Assembly: GCA_002718285.1 (NCBI GenBank)
Contig: PBAR01000039.1
Location: forward strand, 1 to 46,140
DNA from: Fidelibacterota bacterium
Lineage (GTDB): Bacteria; Marinisomatota; Marinisomatia; Marinisomatales; UBA1611
DNA length: 46,140 nt
Reading direction: 5' to 3'
Shown: piece by piece, positions 1-9,307 of the stretch
Layout: each line of letters begins with the position of its first letter
Numbering within the stretch: the stretch's first letter is position 1
Made by a program: the position numbers and the translations under genes
The notes under the pieces: generated by a model
What the model was told of the DNA's origin: nothing
The model's database searches: none
The model's input: only the letters and a program-made list of their open reading frames with translations

Positions 1-808
1 GATATCCGGCACCTAAGGGATCTAAATCAGGATTGATAAGAGTTAATATGCGTTTTTGCTGAAAAGGACGTAGAGCATTCCACATAAGTGGAAAAATCAA
101 TCCTAAAAATATATTGCTGAAATAAATACCAACCCCATGGTATAGTTGGGGCTTTGCCTTGTAGATGACAATTGCCAATATTGCTGCCCAAATTGTGAAA
201 GTAAACTCATTTGATGCAGCCAATATGCTAAATAATGGAGCGACAATTAGAAATAAATGATATGGTCGCGCACCCACCCAGAACAACATAGGAATCACTG
301 GCGTCATCATCACAAATGCTGTACCTAAATCCGGCTGATTTAACACAATGAAAGTAGGTATGATTGCAATCCCAAAAGGAACTAGGTTTGACGCAAAATT
401 ATTCATCTGCAAATTGTGATCAGATAAATATCTCGCCAATGTAATTACAATCACCCATTTTGCGATTTCAGATGGCTGCAACCCAAAGGTTAGTCCTAGA
501 TTAATCCAACGGTATGTACCGGCAACCTTTTCACCAAAAAATGGTATAAAAACAGCCAAAAGAATAAATCCGTATCCCAAATATATATATTTATGGACCA
601 ACCCTTTTGAAACAAGGGTCATGAAAATCATCAAGATGATGGCAGGAATTAAAAATATCATCTGCTTCGAAAATGCATTCGGTGGAGTCTGCACTTGAAC
701 TTGAGCAATGCTGTAAAGTGTGACCAACCCTATTGACAATAATAAACCCACAACGAGCAAAAGGCTTAATGGCGAAATTTTAATTTTATACCAAAACTCT
801 GCAAACAT
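1..808 (-). CDS. rodA: RodA, SEDS peptidoglycan glycosyltransferase (C-terminus cut by window edge)
   Basis: Integral membrane SEDS-family protein that polymerises glycan strands in the elongasome with its partner PBP2. Reading the minus strand from ATG at 808 gives an open frame of 269 codons that runs off the left edge. Visible are many hydrophobic segments and the SEDS signatures R-W-I-N-L-G...Q-P-S-E-I-A-K (near residue 100), N-Q-P-D-L-G-T-A (near 150) and R-I-L-T-L-I-N-P-D-L-D-P-L-G-A-G-Y at the cut end. The start overlaps the mrdA stop by one base (TAATG), so translation is probably coupled. Position after mreBCD-mrdA favours RodA over FtsW. About 100 C-terminal residues are missing because of the window edge, not because of a mutation. 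Confidence 0.95.
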   Translation of the reverse strand, partial: MFAEFWYKIKISPLSLLLVVGLLLSIGLVTLYSIAQVQVQTPPNAFSKQMIFLIPAIILMIFMTLVSKGLVHKYIYLGYGFILLAVFIPFFGEKVAGTYRWINLGLTFGLQPSEIAKWVIVITLARYLSDHNLQMNNFASNLVPFGIAIIPTFIVLNQPDLGTAFVMMTPVIPMLFWVGARPYHLFLIVAPLFSILAASNEFTFTIWAAILAIVIYKAKPQLYHGVGIYFSNIFLGLIFPLMWNALRPFQQKRILTLINPDLDPLGAGY

Positions 809-2574
809 TACTTAGACACTAGTTTTGTAGTTTTCGGACCATAATAATATTGAAACACACTTTTCGCGATAGGTGCAGCGACTTCACCACCGCTACCACC
901 ATTTTCAATCAAAATGATAATCGTAATCATTTCATCATCTTTTTCACCATAAGCAATAAACCATGCGTGGGGTTCACCATGTGGATTTTCTGCTGTCCCC
1001 GTTTTGCCACCAATTCTCAGACCAGGAATTTTTGGATTAGACCAACGACCCGTCCCATTGGATTGGGTAATAGTGAGCTCCATATAATCTTGTATACGAT
1101 TCCATATTCTACTTCGTATAGCCGGTGCATCAATCATTTCGTTTTGCGATTGTACGAGGTGCAATGGGTATGTTTTTCCCCGTGTGGCTAGCAGATTCGT
1201 ATAAGCCACCATTTGCAATGGTGTTACCAATATTTCTCCTTGACCAATAGATAGGTTTAACATGGCACCCTTGGACCATCCATAACGTCCATGTAGTTTA
1301 TTCATAAACTGGCGATCCGGCACCCTTCCCTTCATTTCTGTAGGTAAATCAATTGCTGTTATCAAACCATGTAAAAATTGTTTTGATCGAACCGCTAAAT
1401 CATTGATATCCACATTTTGGATGGCCTGATAAAAATACACATCACAAGACTGTACGATGGCTTGTTCTAAATTTATTTTTCCGTGTCCGTTCTCATTCCA
1501 ACAACGAAATGTGCGATCGTAAAATTCATATTCTCCTGTACAAAAAACAGACCAATCTGTTGTAACCAATTGCTTTTGTAATAGCTCAACACCAACCACC
1601 ATTTTATAGATGGATCCCGGAGGATAGGTTCCATTGGTTACACGGTTTAATAAAGGTCGGTTTGAATCAGCAATAACGGTCTTCCAATCTTTACTGGATA
1701 TCATTCCTGTAAATAAGTCTGGTTTATAGTCTGGGGCACTCACATAAGCCAAAATACCGCCAGTCCTTGGATTGGATACAATAGCTGCTCCTTTTTTATC
1801 GTTAAATTTATTTTCTAATAAAGCCTGAAGGGATACATCCAATGTGGTGCGAATATCATTCCCGGGATTGGGTAAAATATTATCATGGCCTTCCACAGAT
1901 CCAGCTTCACGCCCAAAAGCATCCACTTGATAATAGGCAACCCCTTTTTCTCCCCGTAACTGTGATTCATATTGACGTTCTAACCCGGACCAGCCCACAA
2001 GATCGCCATATTTATAATCACTTTGTTCATCCATGTCAACCATCATGTCTTGATTAATTTCCTTTAAATAACCCAAGACGTGAGATGCACGAATTTTTGA
2101 ATTGAATATTCTTTCAGGAAATTGTGAATAGACGATGCCCGTCAGCTCGTCTTTTGCTTCCTCTAATCGACTCAATTGCCCAATGGTAAGGTCTTTTGCC
2201 AATCGCGTGGGTAAAAACCGGTTTCGATAATAGTTTTTGTAATTTTGTTTTAAAATGGCTGTATCTATTCCGGTGGCAGCGCTGATAACTTTATAGTTTT
2301 TTTCTTTATTAACTATTTCAGCCCCAATGGCCGACACAATGTAGGTGGGATAATTATCTACAATAATTTCACCATGTCGATCCAAAATTAATCCTCTGGG
2401 TGCAGGAATCGAGGTGGCACGAATGCGATTATTTTCTGCGCGTCGGCTATATTCGTTATGGTCCAATACTTGTAACTGAAAAAACCGATACGCCAATGCT
2501 AAGTGCACAAATATAACAAATCCAGCCAAAAACCAAAATTTTGATTTTGAAACGGTATTAGCGGATTTCAGCAC
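808..2574 (-). CDS. mrdA: Penicillin-binding protein 2 (class B transpeptidase)
   Basis: Peptidoglycan D,D-transpeptidase of the rod elongation complex, working with RodA. The 588 residues have one N-terminal membrane segment (about 13-32), a dimerisation/pedestal region with the R-G-L-I-L-D-R motif (60-66), and a transpeptidase domain with all three active-site motifs: S-I-Y-K (S321, K324), S-C-D (376-378, the usual PBP2 form of SxN) and K-T-G-T-A (524-528). The start is GTG, preceded by AGAGAAG and overlapping the mreD stop by 17 bases. The length is usual for PBP2. The E-N-P-H-G-E-P-H-A-W-F stretch after KTG is also typical. Confidence 0.96.
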   Translation of the reverse strand: MLKSANTVSKSKFWFLAGFVIFVHLALAYRFFQLQVLDHNEYSRRAENNRIRATSIPAPRGLILDRHGEIIVDNYPTYIVSAIGAEIVNKEKNYKVISAATGIDTAILKQNYKNYYRNRFLPTRLAKDLTIGQLSRLEEAKDELTGIVYSQFPERIFNSKIRASHVLGYLKEINQDMMVDMDEQSDYKYGDLVGWSGLERQYESQLRGEKGVAYYQVDAFGREAGSVEGHDNILPNPGNDIRTTLDVSLQALLENKFNDKKGAAIVSNPRTGGILAYVSAPDYKPDLFTGMISSKDWKTVIADSNRPLLNRVTNGTYPPGSIYKMVVGVELLQKQLVTTDWSVFCTGEYEFYDRTFRCWNENGHGKINLEQAIVQSCDVYFYQAIQNVDINDLAVRSKQFLHGLITAIDLPTEMKGRVPDRQFMNKLHGRYGWSKGAMLNLSIGQGEILVTPLQMVAYTNLLATRGKTYPLHLVQSQNEMIDAPAIRSRIWNRIQDYMELTITQSNGTGRWSNPKIPGLRIGGKTGTAENPHGEPHAWFIAYGEKDDEMITIIILIENGGSGGEVAAPIAKSVFQYYYGPKTTKLVSK

Positions 2575-3049
2575 GAGAGGCTTCTCTTACTGGATAAAAA
2601 AATTGAATGATAAAGAAAAATATCATGGTATATCCAAAAGATAATAACCACTTCATTCCAAATTCAACCCAATCTGATACCATTACAGTTTGGAACCGAA
2701 CATATGTCATCATAAAGAAGTGAAAACCGATTATTCCAATCCAAAATAAATGAAACACATAAGGTAATAATCGTTCATATTTTCCATTTAAATACCCCGT
2801 TAAATATGCCGTAATAGACAGGGTTAACGGACCTAACCCGAAGTGAGAGCCCACTCCTGTAAGATCTGATAATAATCCAATAGTAAACCCCATTATAATT
2901 CCTGGTGCTCTTCCAAACCTCAAGCTAAAATAAAATACATAAATCACAATAAAATCCGGGCGAATCAAATTAATAGATAAAAAATCAACCAAAAGAAATT
3001 GAATTAGAAAAACCATGAGTGGCGGAATAATACGATTAATCCAAACCAT
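2558..3049 (-). CDS. mreD: Rod shape-determining membrane protein MreD
   Basis: Small polytopic inner-membrane protein linking MreC to the PBP2/RodA pair. I place the start at ATG 3049 (163 residues) because a GGGAGA ribosome-binding site lies about 8 bases upstream. A further in-frame ATG at 3076 lacks such a site and would overlap mreC by 41 bases. With the chosen start the overlap with mreC is 14 bases. About five hydrophobic segments are visible, plus the I-M-G-F-x-I-G-L-L-x-D stretch typical of MreD. MreD diverges quickly, so the call rests partly on its place between mreC and mrdA. Confidence 0.9.
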   Translation of the reverse strand: MVWINRIIPPLMVFLIQFLLVDFLSINLIRPDFIVIYVFYFSLRFGRAPGIIMGFTIGLLSDLTGVGSHFGLGPLTLSITAYLTGYLNGKYERLLPYVFHLFWIGIIGFHFFMMTYVRFQTVMVSDWVEFGMKWLLSFGYTMIFFFIIQFFYPVREASRAEIR

Positions 3050-3836
3050 TTTGGTCTCCCATAACGATAAACACATACATTAGCGCACCTAGATTTGGTT
3101 TAATTCGAACTCGTGCGACTTTTTGAAAGCTGTTTCTTTCGTCTAACACTTCTATTACTTCACCCACTGGTAAATTCTTAGGATAAATTTGACTAAACCC
3201 GGAGGTTACCACTTTATCGCCAATAGAAATTTCAGCATTCTTTTGCAGCTCTCTCACTTCACAAATGTTATTATTTAAAAACTGAAGTATACCCACACTA
3301 CCTGATGGTATAATCCGCACAGACAATCTATAATTAACATCATTAATAGTTTGGACCACAGTGGTGTTTTTCCCTACCACAACTGTCTTACCGACTACAC
3401 CACCGGGCGCCACAACTGGCTGACCAACCTTCACACCATCATTAGACCCAATATCTATGGTAATAGAAGAAAGGTTTGATGATGCACCCATGCTGACAAC
3501 TTGACCAGCTATCAGAATTAGACTACTATCCTGCTTAAATCCCACCAATTTGCGCATGTCGTGGAATTGCGCTTCAGATTGAAGCATGGCTTCCATTTGT
3601 AAAGTTAATTGGACATTTTTTTCACGGAGCAGTTGTGTTTCATCTTGGAGCTGTATCATACTTCGCATCCATGCAAAAGGTGATGAAATAATGGAAAATG
3701 TATCACTAAATTTTCCTCGAATGATATGCACATTCGGAGAATCGTTTTTTAAAAGGATTGTGAGGGATAGCGAGACCGCTACCAGTAGAATAAAATGATC
3801 TTTATATTTTAGAAGAGCTAAGACAAAATTCCGCAT
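3036..3836 (-). CDS. mreC: Rod shape-determining protein MreC
   Basis: Periplasmic scaffold of the elongasome, anchored in the inner membrane and activating PBP2. The 266 residues show a basic N-terminus, one membrane segment (about 14-30), a coiled coil (about 60-95, rich in Q, L, E and M) and two small beta-barrel domains. The latter carry the family pattern I-D-I-G-S-N-D-G-V-K-V-G-Q-P-V followed by G-V-V-G-K-T-V. It begins 6 bases after the mreB stop and overlaps mreD. Length and domain order are ordinary for MreC. Confidence 0.95.
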   Translation of the reverse strand: MRNFVLALLKYKDHFILLVAVSLSLTILLKNDSPNVHIIRGKFSDTFSIISSPFAWMRSMIQLQDETQLLREKNVQLTLQMEAMLQSEAQFHDMRKLVGFKQDSSLILIAGQVVSMGASSNLSSITIDIGSNDGVKVGQPVVAPGGVVGKTVVVGKNTTVVQTINDVNYRLSVRIIPSGSVGILQFLNNNICEVRELQKNAEISIGDKVVTSGFSQIYPKNLPVGEVIEVLDERNSFQKVARVRIKPNLGALMYVFIVMGDQNGLD

Positions 3837-3843
3837 TCAAGGC

Positions 3844-4872
3844 TTAAATCAGGACGGACTCGTATTTTTTAACATCTTCGAGTACTTTTCCTGTACCTCT
3901 CACTACGGATAAGAGCGGTTCTTCAGCAATATTAACAGGTACGTTTGTACGCTCTCTAATGAGTTGATCAATACCTTTTAACATACTACCGCCACCAGTC
4001 ATGATAATTCCACGATCCAAAATATCAGCTGATAATTCTGGAGGTGTCTGTTCTAATGCACGCTTTACCGCTTCGACAATGGCGTTGATTGGATCTTTTA
4101 ATGCCTGCCGAATTTCATCGGATGACACTTCGATTGTTTTTGGAATCCCAGAAACAAGATCGCGACCTTTTACCCCAATCATTTCACTTTTAACACGCAT
4201 GGCCGAACGAACGGATTTTTTAATATTTTCTGCGGTGGATGAACCAATATCCAATTTATGTTCATTGCGGAACCACTGAATAATGGCTTCATCCATTTCA
4301 TCGCCAGCAACACGGATAGCCTCTTTTGTCACCACACCATCCAATGCAATAACAGCAATCTCAGTGGTACCACCACCGATATCAATGATGATGTTTCCGA
4401 TGGGCTTTGAAATGTCTAATCCGATACCGATTGCAGCAGCCACCGGTTCTTCGATGAGATATACTTCTCTTGCATTTGCTCTTTCGCCAGAATCCCTTAC
4501 AGCACGACGTTCTACTTCTGTGACGCCAGAAGGAACACAAATAACCATCCTTGGGCGCGCCAAACGATTCATATTAATCTTATTGATGAATCCTTGCAGC
4601 AATCCATCGGTCATATTGAAATCAGCAATTACACCATCCCGTAAGGGGCGAATTGTTTCAATTTCACGATGAGTTCTGCCCACCATGGCCTTTGCTTCAT
4701 AGCCAACAGCAATAATTTTATCATTATGGACAGATTTAGCAACAATGGACGGTTCATTAATGAGCACACCCTTACCCTTAATATACACTAAGGTGTTTGC
4801 AGTGCCCAAATCAATGGCAATATCGCCAGATACCCAGCTCAGTGGATTGGTAAGGGAATTAAATAAGCCCAT
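3844..4872 (-). CDS. mreB: Rod shape-determining actin homolog MreB
   Basis: Bacterial actin that forms membrane-bound filaments guiding lateral wall synthesis. The 342 residues carry the actin-fold ATP-binding motifs: D-L-G-T-A-N-T near residue 22, V-P-S-G-V-T-E-V-E-R-R-A near 115, I-I-D-I-G-G-G-T-T-E near 163 and M-T-G-G-G-S near 292. An AGAAG ribosome-binding site precedes the ATG. It is the first gene of the mreB-mreC-mreD-mrdA-rodA chain. The 94 bases before it probably hold the promoter, but I see no convincing paired boxes. Confidence 0.98.
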   Translation of the reverse strand: MGLFNSLTNPLSWVSGDIAIDLGTANTLVYIKGKGVLINEPSIVAKSVHNDKIIAVGYEAKAMVGRTHREIETIRPLRDGVIADFNMTDGLLQGFINKINMNRLARPRMVICVPSGVTEVERRAVRDSGERANAREVYLIEEPVAAAIGIGLDISKPIGNIIIDIGGGTTEIAVIALDGVVTKEAIRVAGDEMDEAIIQWFRNEHKLDIGSSTAENIKKSVRSAMRVKSEMIGVKGRDLVSGIPKTIEVSSDEIRQALKDPINAIVEAVKRALEQTPPELSADILDRGIIMTGGGSMLKGIDQLIRERTNVPVNIAEEPLLSVVRGTGKVLEDVKKYESVLI

Positions 4873-4966
4873 GAATTCTTCTAATTATATCTTTATGCTC
4901 GGATTAATGACGCCAAAGTTAATCTAAAAGTCTGTATCGATTCATTAAATAAAAGCGGAAAAAGAA

Positions 4967-5476
4967 TTATTTTTTCCCCAAGGCTCGACCGGCATTGGCC
5001 AATTTATCTGCTACCGTATTTTTGTCTCTCAGTACATGGGAAAATGTGTACTGCTCCAGTTGATTAAATAACACCATGGCCTGATTGTAGAGTTTTTGCA
5101 TTCGTGGATTTTTTACCCTGTATTGACCATTGATTTGTTTTACAACTAGTTCACTATCCGAAAAGATTTGTGCAGACAATTGACCTAAAGCAATTAGATG
5201 CTCAAGTCCTCGAATCAATGCAGTGTACTCTGCTTCGTTATTGGTGGCATCATCCAAATATTCAGAAAAGGAAATTAATTCATCATTATTCCGATAAATA
5301 ATCCCGCCAATGCCAGCAGTTTTAGAATGCAGATCGGCTGCACCATCAATATATAATGATATTTCATCACCTCCATCTATTCGGTCGAATAATGATTCCA
5401 ATGTTTTATTCCTTCTATTTAATGGATTGGATAGTAAAGTTTTTAGCGCGTCTATTTCGTTTTTATCTAATTTCAT
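4967..5476 (-). CDS. RNase H-like (RNase HI family) protein
   Basis: Probable ribonuclease acting on the RNA strand of RNA-DNA hybrids, here 169 residues with an N-terminal extension of about 38. The RNase H fold is recognisable and the four acidic residues are in place: D44 (L-Y-I-D-G-A-A), E83 (N-N-E-A-E-Y), D107 (F-S-D-S-E-L) and D157 (T-V-A-D-K-L-A-N). The Y-I-D-G-A-A form and the A-D-K-L-A-N-A end resemble the archaeal/YpeP-like RNase HI branch rather than E. coli RnhA. It begins 6 bases after the stop of the upstream nuclease gene, so the two are likely co-transcribed. Confidence 0.88.
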   Translation of the reverse strand: MKLDKNEIDALKTLLSNPLNRRNKTLESLFDRIDGGDEISLYIDGAADLHSKTAGIGGIIYRNNDELISFSEYLDDATNNEAEYTALIRGLEHLIALGQLSAQIFSDSELVVKQINGQYRVKNPRMQKLYNQAMVLFNQLEQYTFSHVLRDKNTVADKLANAGRALGKK

Positions 5477-5482
5477 TTCGAT

Positions 5483-6271
5483 TTAAATGTATGGGTTGGT
5501 ACCACTCTTTGCTGAACATTCTTCCCAGTAATAGCACCAGTTGCAAAGGATGCTTTCTTTCGGTGCGAACGCACCCCCATTTTGGATGTGCCCTCTGATT
5601 TCATCAATTCGTGATTTAGTTTGATTCACTAATTGGGTAATCTGCGCGGATGTTCGAGCAGAGTGCACCTCTAAATTATGCTGTAAAAAATGCCATACCA
5701 ATTTGACGGAGGATACATCTGACTTGGATTGCTCTAGTGCTACCTGATATGTTGCCAATTGTCCATCCCGATCTGCATTGTATTGATTCATGGCTCTTTT
5801 TCCACTTTTATAATCATGGATTTCATAATTGCCATTTCCATCGTGGTCAATCCGATCTGCAATACCCTTCATCATGTAATCATCTGAGTTGTCGATTGAA
5901 AAGATAAATTCAACTTCTGTACCAATCAACGGTTCAGTAAAAGGACTGTGTTTTCGGTAAAATGCAGCAATACATCTTTCACCCAATTCATAGTAAAACT
6001 TTACTGAATTCTCTTTTCGAACAATGGCAATACGATCATGCCAATGGGATTCCCATAATTCATGATATTTTTCTATCACCCTATCCAAAAACGGTAATCG
6101 ACTGGCCAAAACTTCATCATAGAGATATTCTAATGCTTCGTGGACGCGTTTACCCATAAATGCCTCAATGCCTTCATCTCGCTTAATTACCTTATCGATA
6201 TATCGAAATTGAAACTGGGCAGGGCATTTTTTATAGGTTTCTAGACTACTGTATGAAAATCGTTCAATCAT
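5483..6271 (-). CDS. PD-(D/E)XK nuclease with Fe-S cluster motif (RecB/AddB/Cas4-like)
   Basis: Stand-alone nuclease domain of the RecB family (PDDEXK_1 type), 262 residues. Active-site pattern seen: H44, E119/E121 (T-E-V-E-F), D139 (G-I-A-D-R-I-D), D153 and K155 (I-H-D-Y-K-S-G-K), and the Q171-L-A-T-Y175 helix motif. One N-terminal cysteine (C16, in Y-K-K-C-P-A-Q-F) and a C-terminal C243-x2-C246-x5-C252 set match the four cysteines that hold a 4Fe-4S cluster in AddB and Cas4. No helicase, cas1 or cas2 is nearby, so a CRISPR role is not supported. It is probably a DNA repair or recombination exonuclease, coupled to the RNase H-like gene. Confidence 0.85.
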   Translation of the reverse strand: MIERFSYSSLETYKKCPAQFQFRYIDKVIKRDEGIEAFMGKRVHEALEYLYDEVLASRLPFLDRVIEKYHELWESHWHDRIAIVRKENSVKFYYELGERCIAAFYRKHSPFTEPLIGTEVEFIFSIDNSDDYMMKGIADRIDHDGNGNYEIHDYKSGKRAMNQYNADRDGQLATYQVALEQSKSDVSSVKLVWHFLQHNLEVHSARTSAQITQLVNQTKSRIDEIRGHIQNGGAFAPKESILCNWCYYWEECSAKSGTNPYI

Positions 6272-6381
6272 GAATGAATTAATATTTTATCGAGGTGAAA
6301 GATACGTCGAGATAAATATCTGATTCTACGATAGAAGCAGAATTACGAAATAATATTTATAAAATACAGAGGGGCTGAATA

Positions 6382-7647
6382 TTACCAGCTCTGTCCGCGG
6401 AAAAATGGTGTTGTCAATCGATAGTCACCAAATCCTTGCTCATCTACAAAATCAAAGTATTTATTAATCCGATAATAATGCCACCGTTGAGAATAATACC
6501 GCGTCATAGGATCATTATACGTTTCCAAGTCATCCGGTGGACCGAATAAAATATATATCATACCCATATCCGTTTTCCATCCATGGGTATACCCTTTAAA
6601 ATTTGCATTGGAATAACTTACACGAGAAAAATATTCGTCCATCAATTCATTTTCCGGTGTATCAGGCGTGGGGTCTTTTCCATTCCAATAATCTAAGAAA
6701 AGGATTTCTTGGTCATCCCCTTTTGCCTTGCTCAATATTTTCCATTCATCATCTTCTAAAATATATCTCATATTCTGAACAGCTTGAGAAATATCACCTA
6801 TAGACCTAGAAATCCCTTGGCGAGAGATGGCCAGCATGACAGATGCATTTTTATTCTCACCTCTCTGTTTCAACTTAATATCAACCCGTTTTCGAAGGCC
6901 CTGCTTGGCCACTTCTTCAGGAATGATAATCCGCTGATGAAAATAATTTTCTGATGCAGTAGACTGAAATGTCTTTTTCCATAATTCTTTTTTCTTTGAA
7001 TTACGTATGACAATTTCCAAGTCATAAGGCCCTTTTTCCACTTTACCTGAAATGAATATAGATGGACGTGTTAGTTTTTCTCCAAGCATACTTTGAAATA
7101 ATGGAATTTCATTATCATTCAATCCCCACCGTCCGGATAAATAATCCAGGAAAAAAGGTGTATAAAGGGCGATTTTCTCTCCATGCTTTTGGAATTTGAG
7201 TTCTTTATTACGTACGCCACTATTATTGGAGTCTCTATCTAATAATTCAGCGGAGATGACATAATCCCCCGGGGGCACTTTGAATTCGTAAAAATGGATG
7301 GTAAAGATATCACGGGAAGCAGATTCGAGATAATTTTGTGTTTTGAGCGATTTGGCCCAGTGTTTTCGACCTACTCGAACACCTTTCTTCTCCTTTAATG
7401 AAATGGTGGCTTCATATTCAGCTTCAAAACTATTTCCGGATTTTATGAATTGAAGCACATGATTGGGCACGGATAAATAAGATAAGACACGTATGGAATC
7501 AGAATATGCATCCGCAACGCTGTAAACAAAAAATCCATACTGGCGGATTACATCTTTTTCCCGCTTGCTAGAAGGATTCATCTGAGCTGATAAATAGGCG
7601 ACCAGCATCATGCAACCAACTATAGCTATTCTAAGTTTATTTTTCAT
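6382..7647 (-). CDS. GWxTD domain-containing secreted protein
   Basis: Protein of unknown function with a C-terminal GWxTD domain: G-W-K-T-D-M-G-M-I-Y-I-L-F-G-P-P-D-D is clearly visible about 70 residues from the end, followed by a W/Y-rich tail. The start is set at ATG 7647 (421 residues), which begins a hydrophobic signal sequence ending near Y-L-S-A-Q. A longer frame to 7689 would run deep into the upstream gene. The chosen start overlaps the upstream propeller gene by 4 bases (ATGA), so the two are translationally coupled and probably act together. GWxTD proteins are common in Marinimicrobia, Ignavibacteria and Acidobacteria, and their role is not established. Confidence 0.85.
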   Translation of the reverse strand: MKNKLRIAIVGCMMLVAYLSAQMNPSSKREKDVIRQYGFFVYSVADAYSDSIRVLSYLSVPNHVLQFIKSGNSFEAEYEATISLKEKKGVRVGRKHWAKSLKTQNYLESASRDIFTIHFYEFKVPPGDYVISAELLDRDSNNSGVRNKELKFQKHGEKIALYTPFFLDYLSGRWGLNDNEIPLFQSMLGEKLTRPSIFISGKVEKGPYDLEIVIRNSKKKELWKKTFQSTASENYFHQRIIIPEEVAKQGLRKRVDIKLKQRGENKNASVMLAISRQGISRSIGDISQAVQNMRYILEDDEWKILSKAKGDDQEILFLDYWNGKDPTPDTPENELMDEYFSRVSYSNANFKGYTHGWKTDMGMIYILFGPPDDLETYNDPMTRYYSQRWHYYRINKYFDFVDEQGFGDYRLTTPFFRGQSW

Positions 7648-9275
7648 TTGTATCGATACGAAGTGAGGCCTTCGGATGTTCCCATCCAAATTTTTCTACC
7701 ATGAATATACATGTCGTTCACCTGTCCAATGAACGGATAATTATAGATATCCATTAAATGTTTTTTCATCTCATACTTTGTAATGCCATTTACTGTGGAA
7801 ATGAATATTATATTTTTATCCACTGCCATTGCCTTCACATCTATTCCACCATAAATACTCGCATCAACCACATTAGACCATTGGCGTTTCCGAAGATTAA
7901 ATTTTAAAATACTTGAGCGATTTGCAATATATATATTGCCTTTATCTTGAGTGATGACTGTGTAGTCATCGTGCCGATCAGGATATATAAATTCTTTAGG
8001 TTTATAACCAAATGATTCACCATCATATAATTTTTGATTTTTTGTATCAAAGATAAATAAGCCTGTTTCTGTACCTATAAAGATTAAGTCATTACCAAAT
8101 ATCAAATCATGGATATATACATTGTTAAATTGATTGATGAGTTCATGGTCCACTTGCTGTTTATCTTTAATATTTAATATTACAAGACCATTGGGAGAAC
8201 CAATCCATACTTGCCCATCCACTTCAATCATATCAGTCACCCAATTTTTTCCCCCGCCGAGACTTAATCCATAATTTCGCCAATATTCCTTTTTCTTATG
8301 ATAAACCAAAATGCCATCCTCTCCACCAAACCAAACCTCTTTCTTCAATTCAAGGATGGAAAATATTGAAATGGGATCCATATTGATACGATCTTCAAAT
8401 ACATAAATATCCGAAATTTCACGATCTGAATCAAAATAGGTAATACCATCAGTTTGGCTATTTAGCAATCCTCCAATCCAAAACGAATCTTTCCCAGCTA
8501 TAGATTGAATATCCACTTGCCCTAATCCAAAATGATAAGGTGTAAATGTTTTCATGGTTGGATCTCCACGAAAGAATGTGCCATCCTCTGTACCAATCCA
8601 TAGTTCACCCATCCGGTTGCGGGCATAAGTGGTTAATCGCATTTGCCGACCATCCGGATTAAATAGTGAATGGAGATCAGTCATCCACCCATCGGTGATT
8701 GAATATTCAATCAATTCGTTAGATAAATCGATATGAAAACGAGCCAATCCTGAACTCCATTGCACCGGTTCATCAGGATTCGGCATGATACCCAATTGAA
8801 CACCTGTTAATGGATCAATACGACGGACTTCAGATCCTACATCAAGCCAAATATAATTATTGGATTCTCCTATCCTTTCCACAAATTGGTTAGAGAAAAA
8901 CCCAAAATGGTTATTCGCCATAAACCGCCAATTCCCAGCTTCGTCATAACTATGCTCAACACCAAATGGAGTGGCCACCCATAAAACACCATTGGTAGCA
9001 AGGTGAACTGCTGTTATTGAATTACTCTTTAATCCTTGGGCACGTGTAATGGGTTCTTCAAATCGATTAGAAAATAAATTAAACCGCTGAACACCGCCAT
9101 GATAAGTGCCGATGTAAGCATACTGATCACTAAAAGAAATTGAATTCACTTGCCCCGGTTTTCGGTATTGCACAAAATCAAATGGATGAAACCTAAGATC
9201 AGGTTGAGCGAATGTCGCTCCTATAAATGATATGATTACCCAAAATTGACGAAATGATGTATTTTTGTGAGACAT
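7644..9275 (-). CDS. Secreted beta-propeller protein (two-component-regulator-propeller type)
   Basis: 543 residues with an N-terminal signal sequence ending around F-A-Q and then a series of repeats of the form V-W-I-G-T/S-x-x-G-L/V-x-x-(Y/L). Examples are L-W-V-A-T-P-F-G-V, L-W-I-G-T-E-D-G-T, V-W-F-G-G-E-D-G-I, V-W-I-G-S-P-N-G-L and I-W-M-G-T-S-E-G-L. These match the Reg_prop repeats found in sensor parts of hybrid two-component systems. Here no membrane segment or kinase follows, so this is a free propeller. It may present or sense a ligand together with the coupled GWxTD protein (inference). Confidence 0.82.
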   Translation of the reverse strand: MSHKNTSFRQFWVIISFIGATFAQPDLRFHPFDFVQYRKPGQVNSISFSDQYAYIGTYHGGVQRFNLFSNRFEEPITRAQGLKSNSITAVHLATNGVLWVATPFGVEHSYDEAGNWRFMANNHFGFFSNQFVERIGESNNYIWLDVGSEVRRIDPLTGVQLGIMPNPDEPVQWSSGLARFHIDLSNELIEYSITDGWMTDLHSLFNPDGRQMRLTTYARNRMGELWIGTEDGTFFRGDPTMKTFTPYHFGLGQVDIQSIAGKDSFWIGGLLNSQTDGITYFDSDREISDIYVFEDRINMDPISIFSILELKKEVWFGGEDGILVYHKKKEYWRNYGLSLGGGKNWVTDMIEVDGQVWIGSPNGLVILNIKDKQQVDHELINQFNNVYIHDLIFGNDLIFIGTETGLFIFDTKNQKLYDGESFGYKPKEFIYPDRHDDYTVITQDKGNIYIANRSSILKFNLRKRQWSNVVDASIYGGIDVKAMAVDKNIIFISTVNGITKYEMKKHLMDIYNYPFIGQVNDMYIHGRKIWMGTSEGLTSYRYK

Positions 9276-9307
9276 GGTTAGGAATTTAATATAGAAAAAA
9301 AGGGAAA

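Noticed and set aside
4283..4672. 129-codon plus-strand frame inside mreB
   Set aside because: Antisense shadow of the highly conserved mreB, Ser/Thr/Ile-biased as expected from codon complement.
4873..4966. TATAAT-like box just upstream of mreB
   Set aside because: No -35 partner at proper distance and it would start transcription almost at the ATG.
5483..6271. Cas4 of a CRISPR system
   Set aside because: Fe-S PD-(D/E)XK pattern fits, but there is no repeat array, cas1, cas2 or other cas gene in the window.
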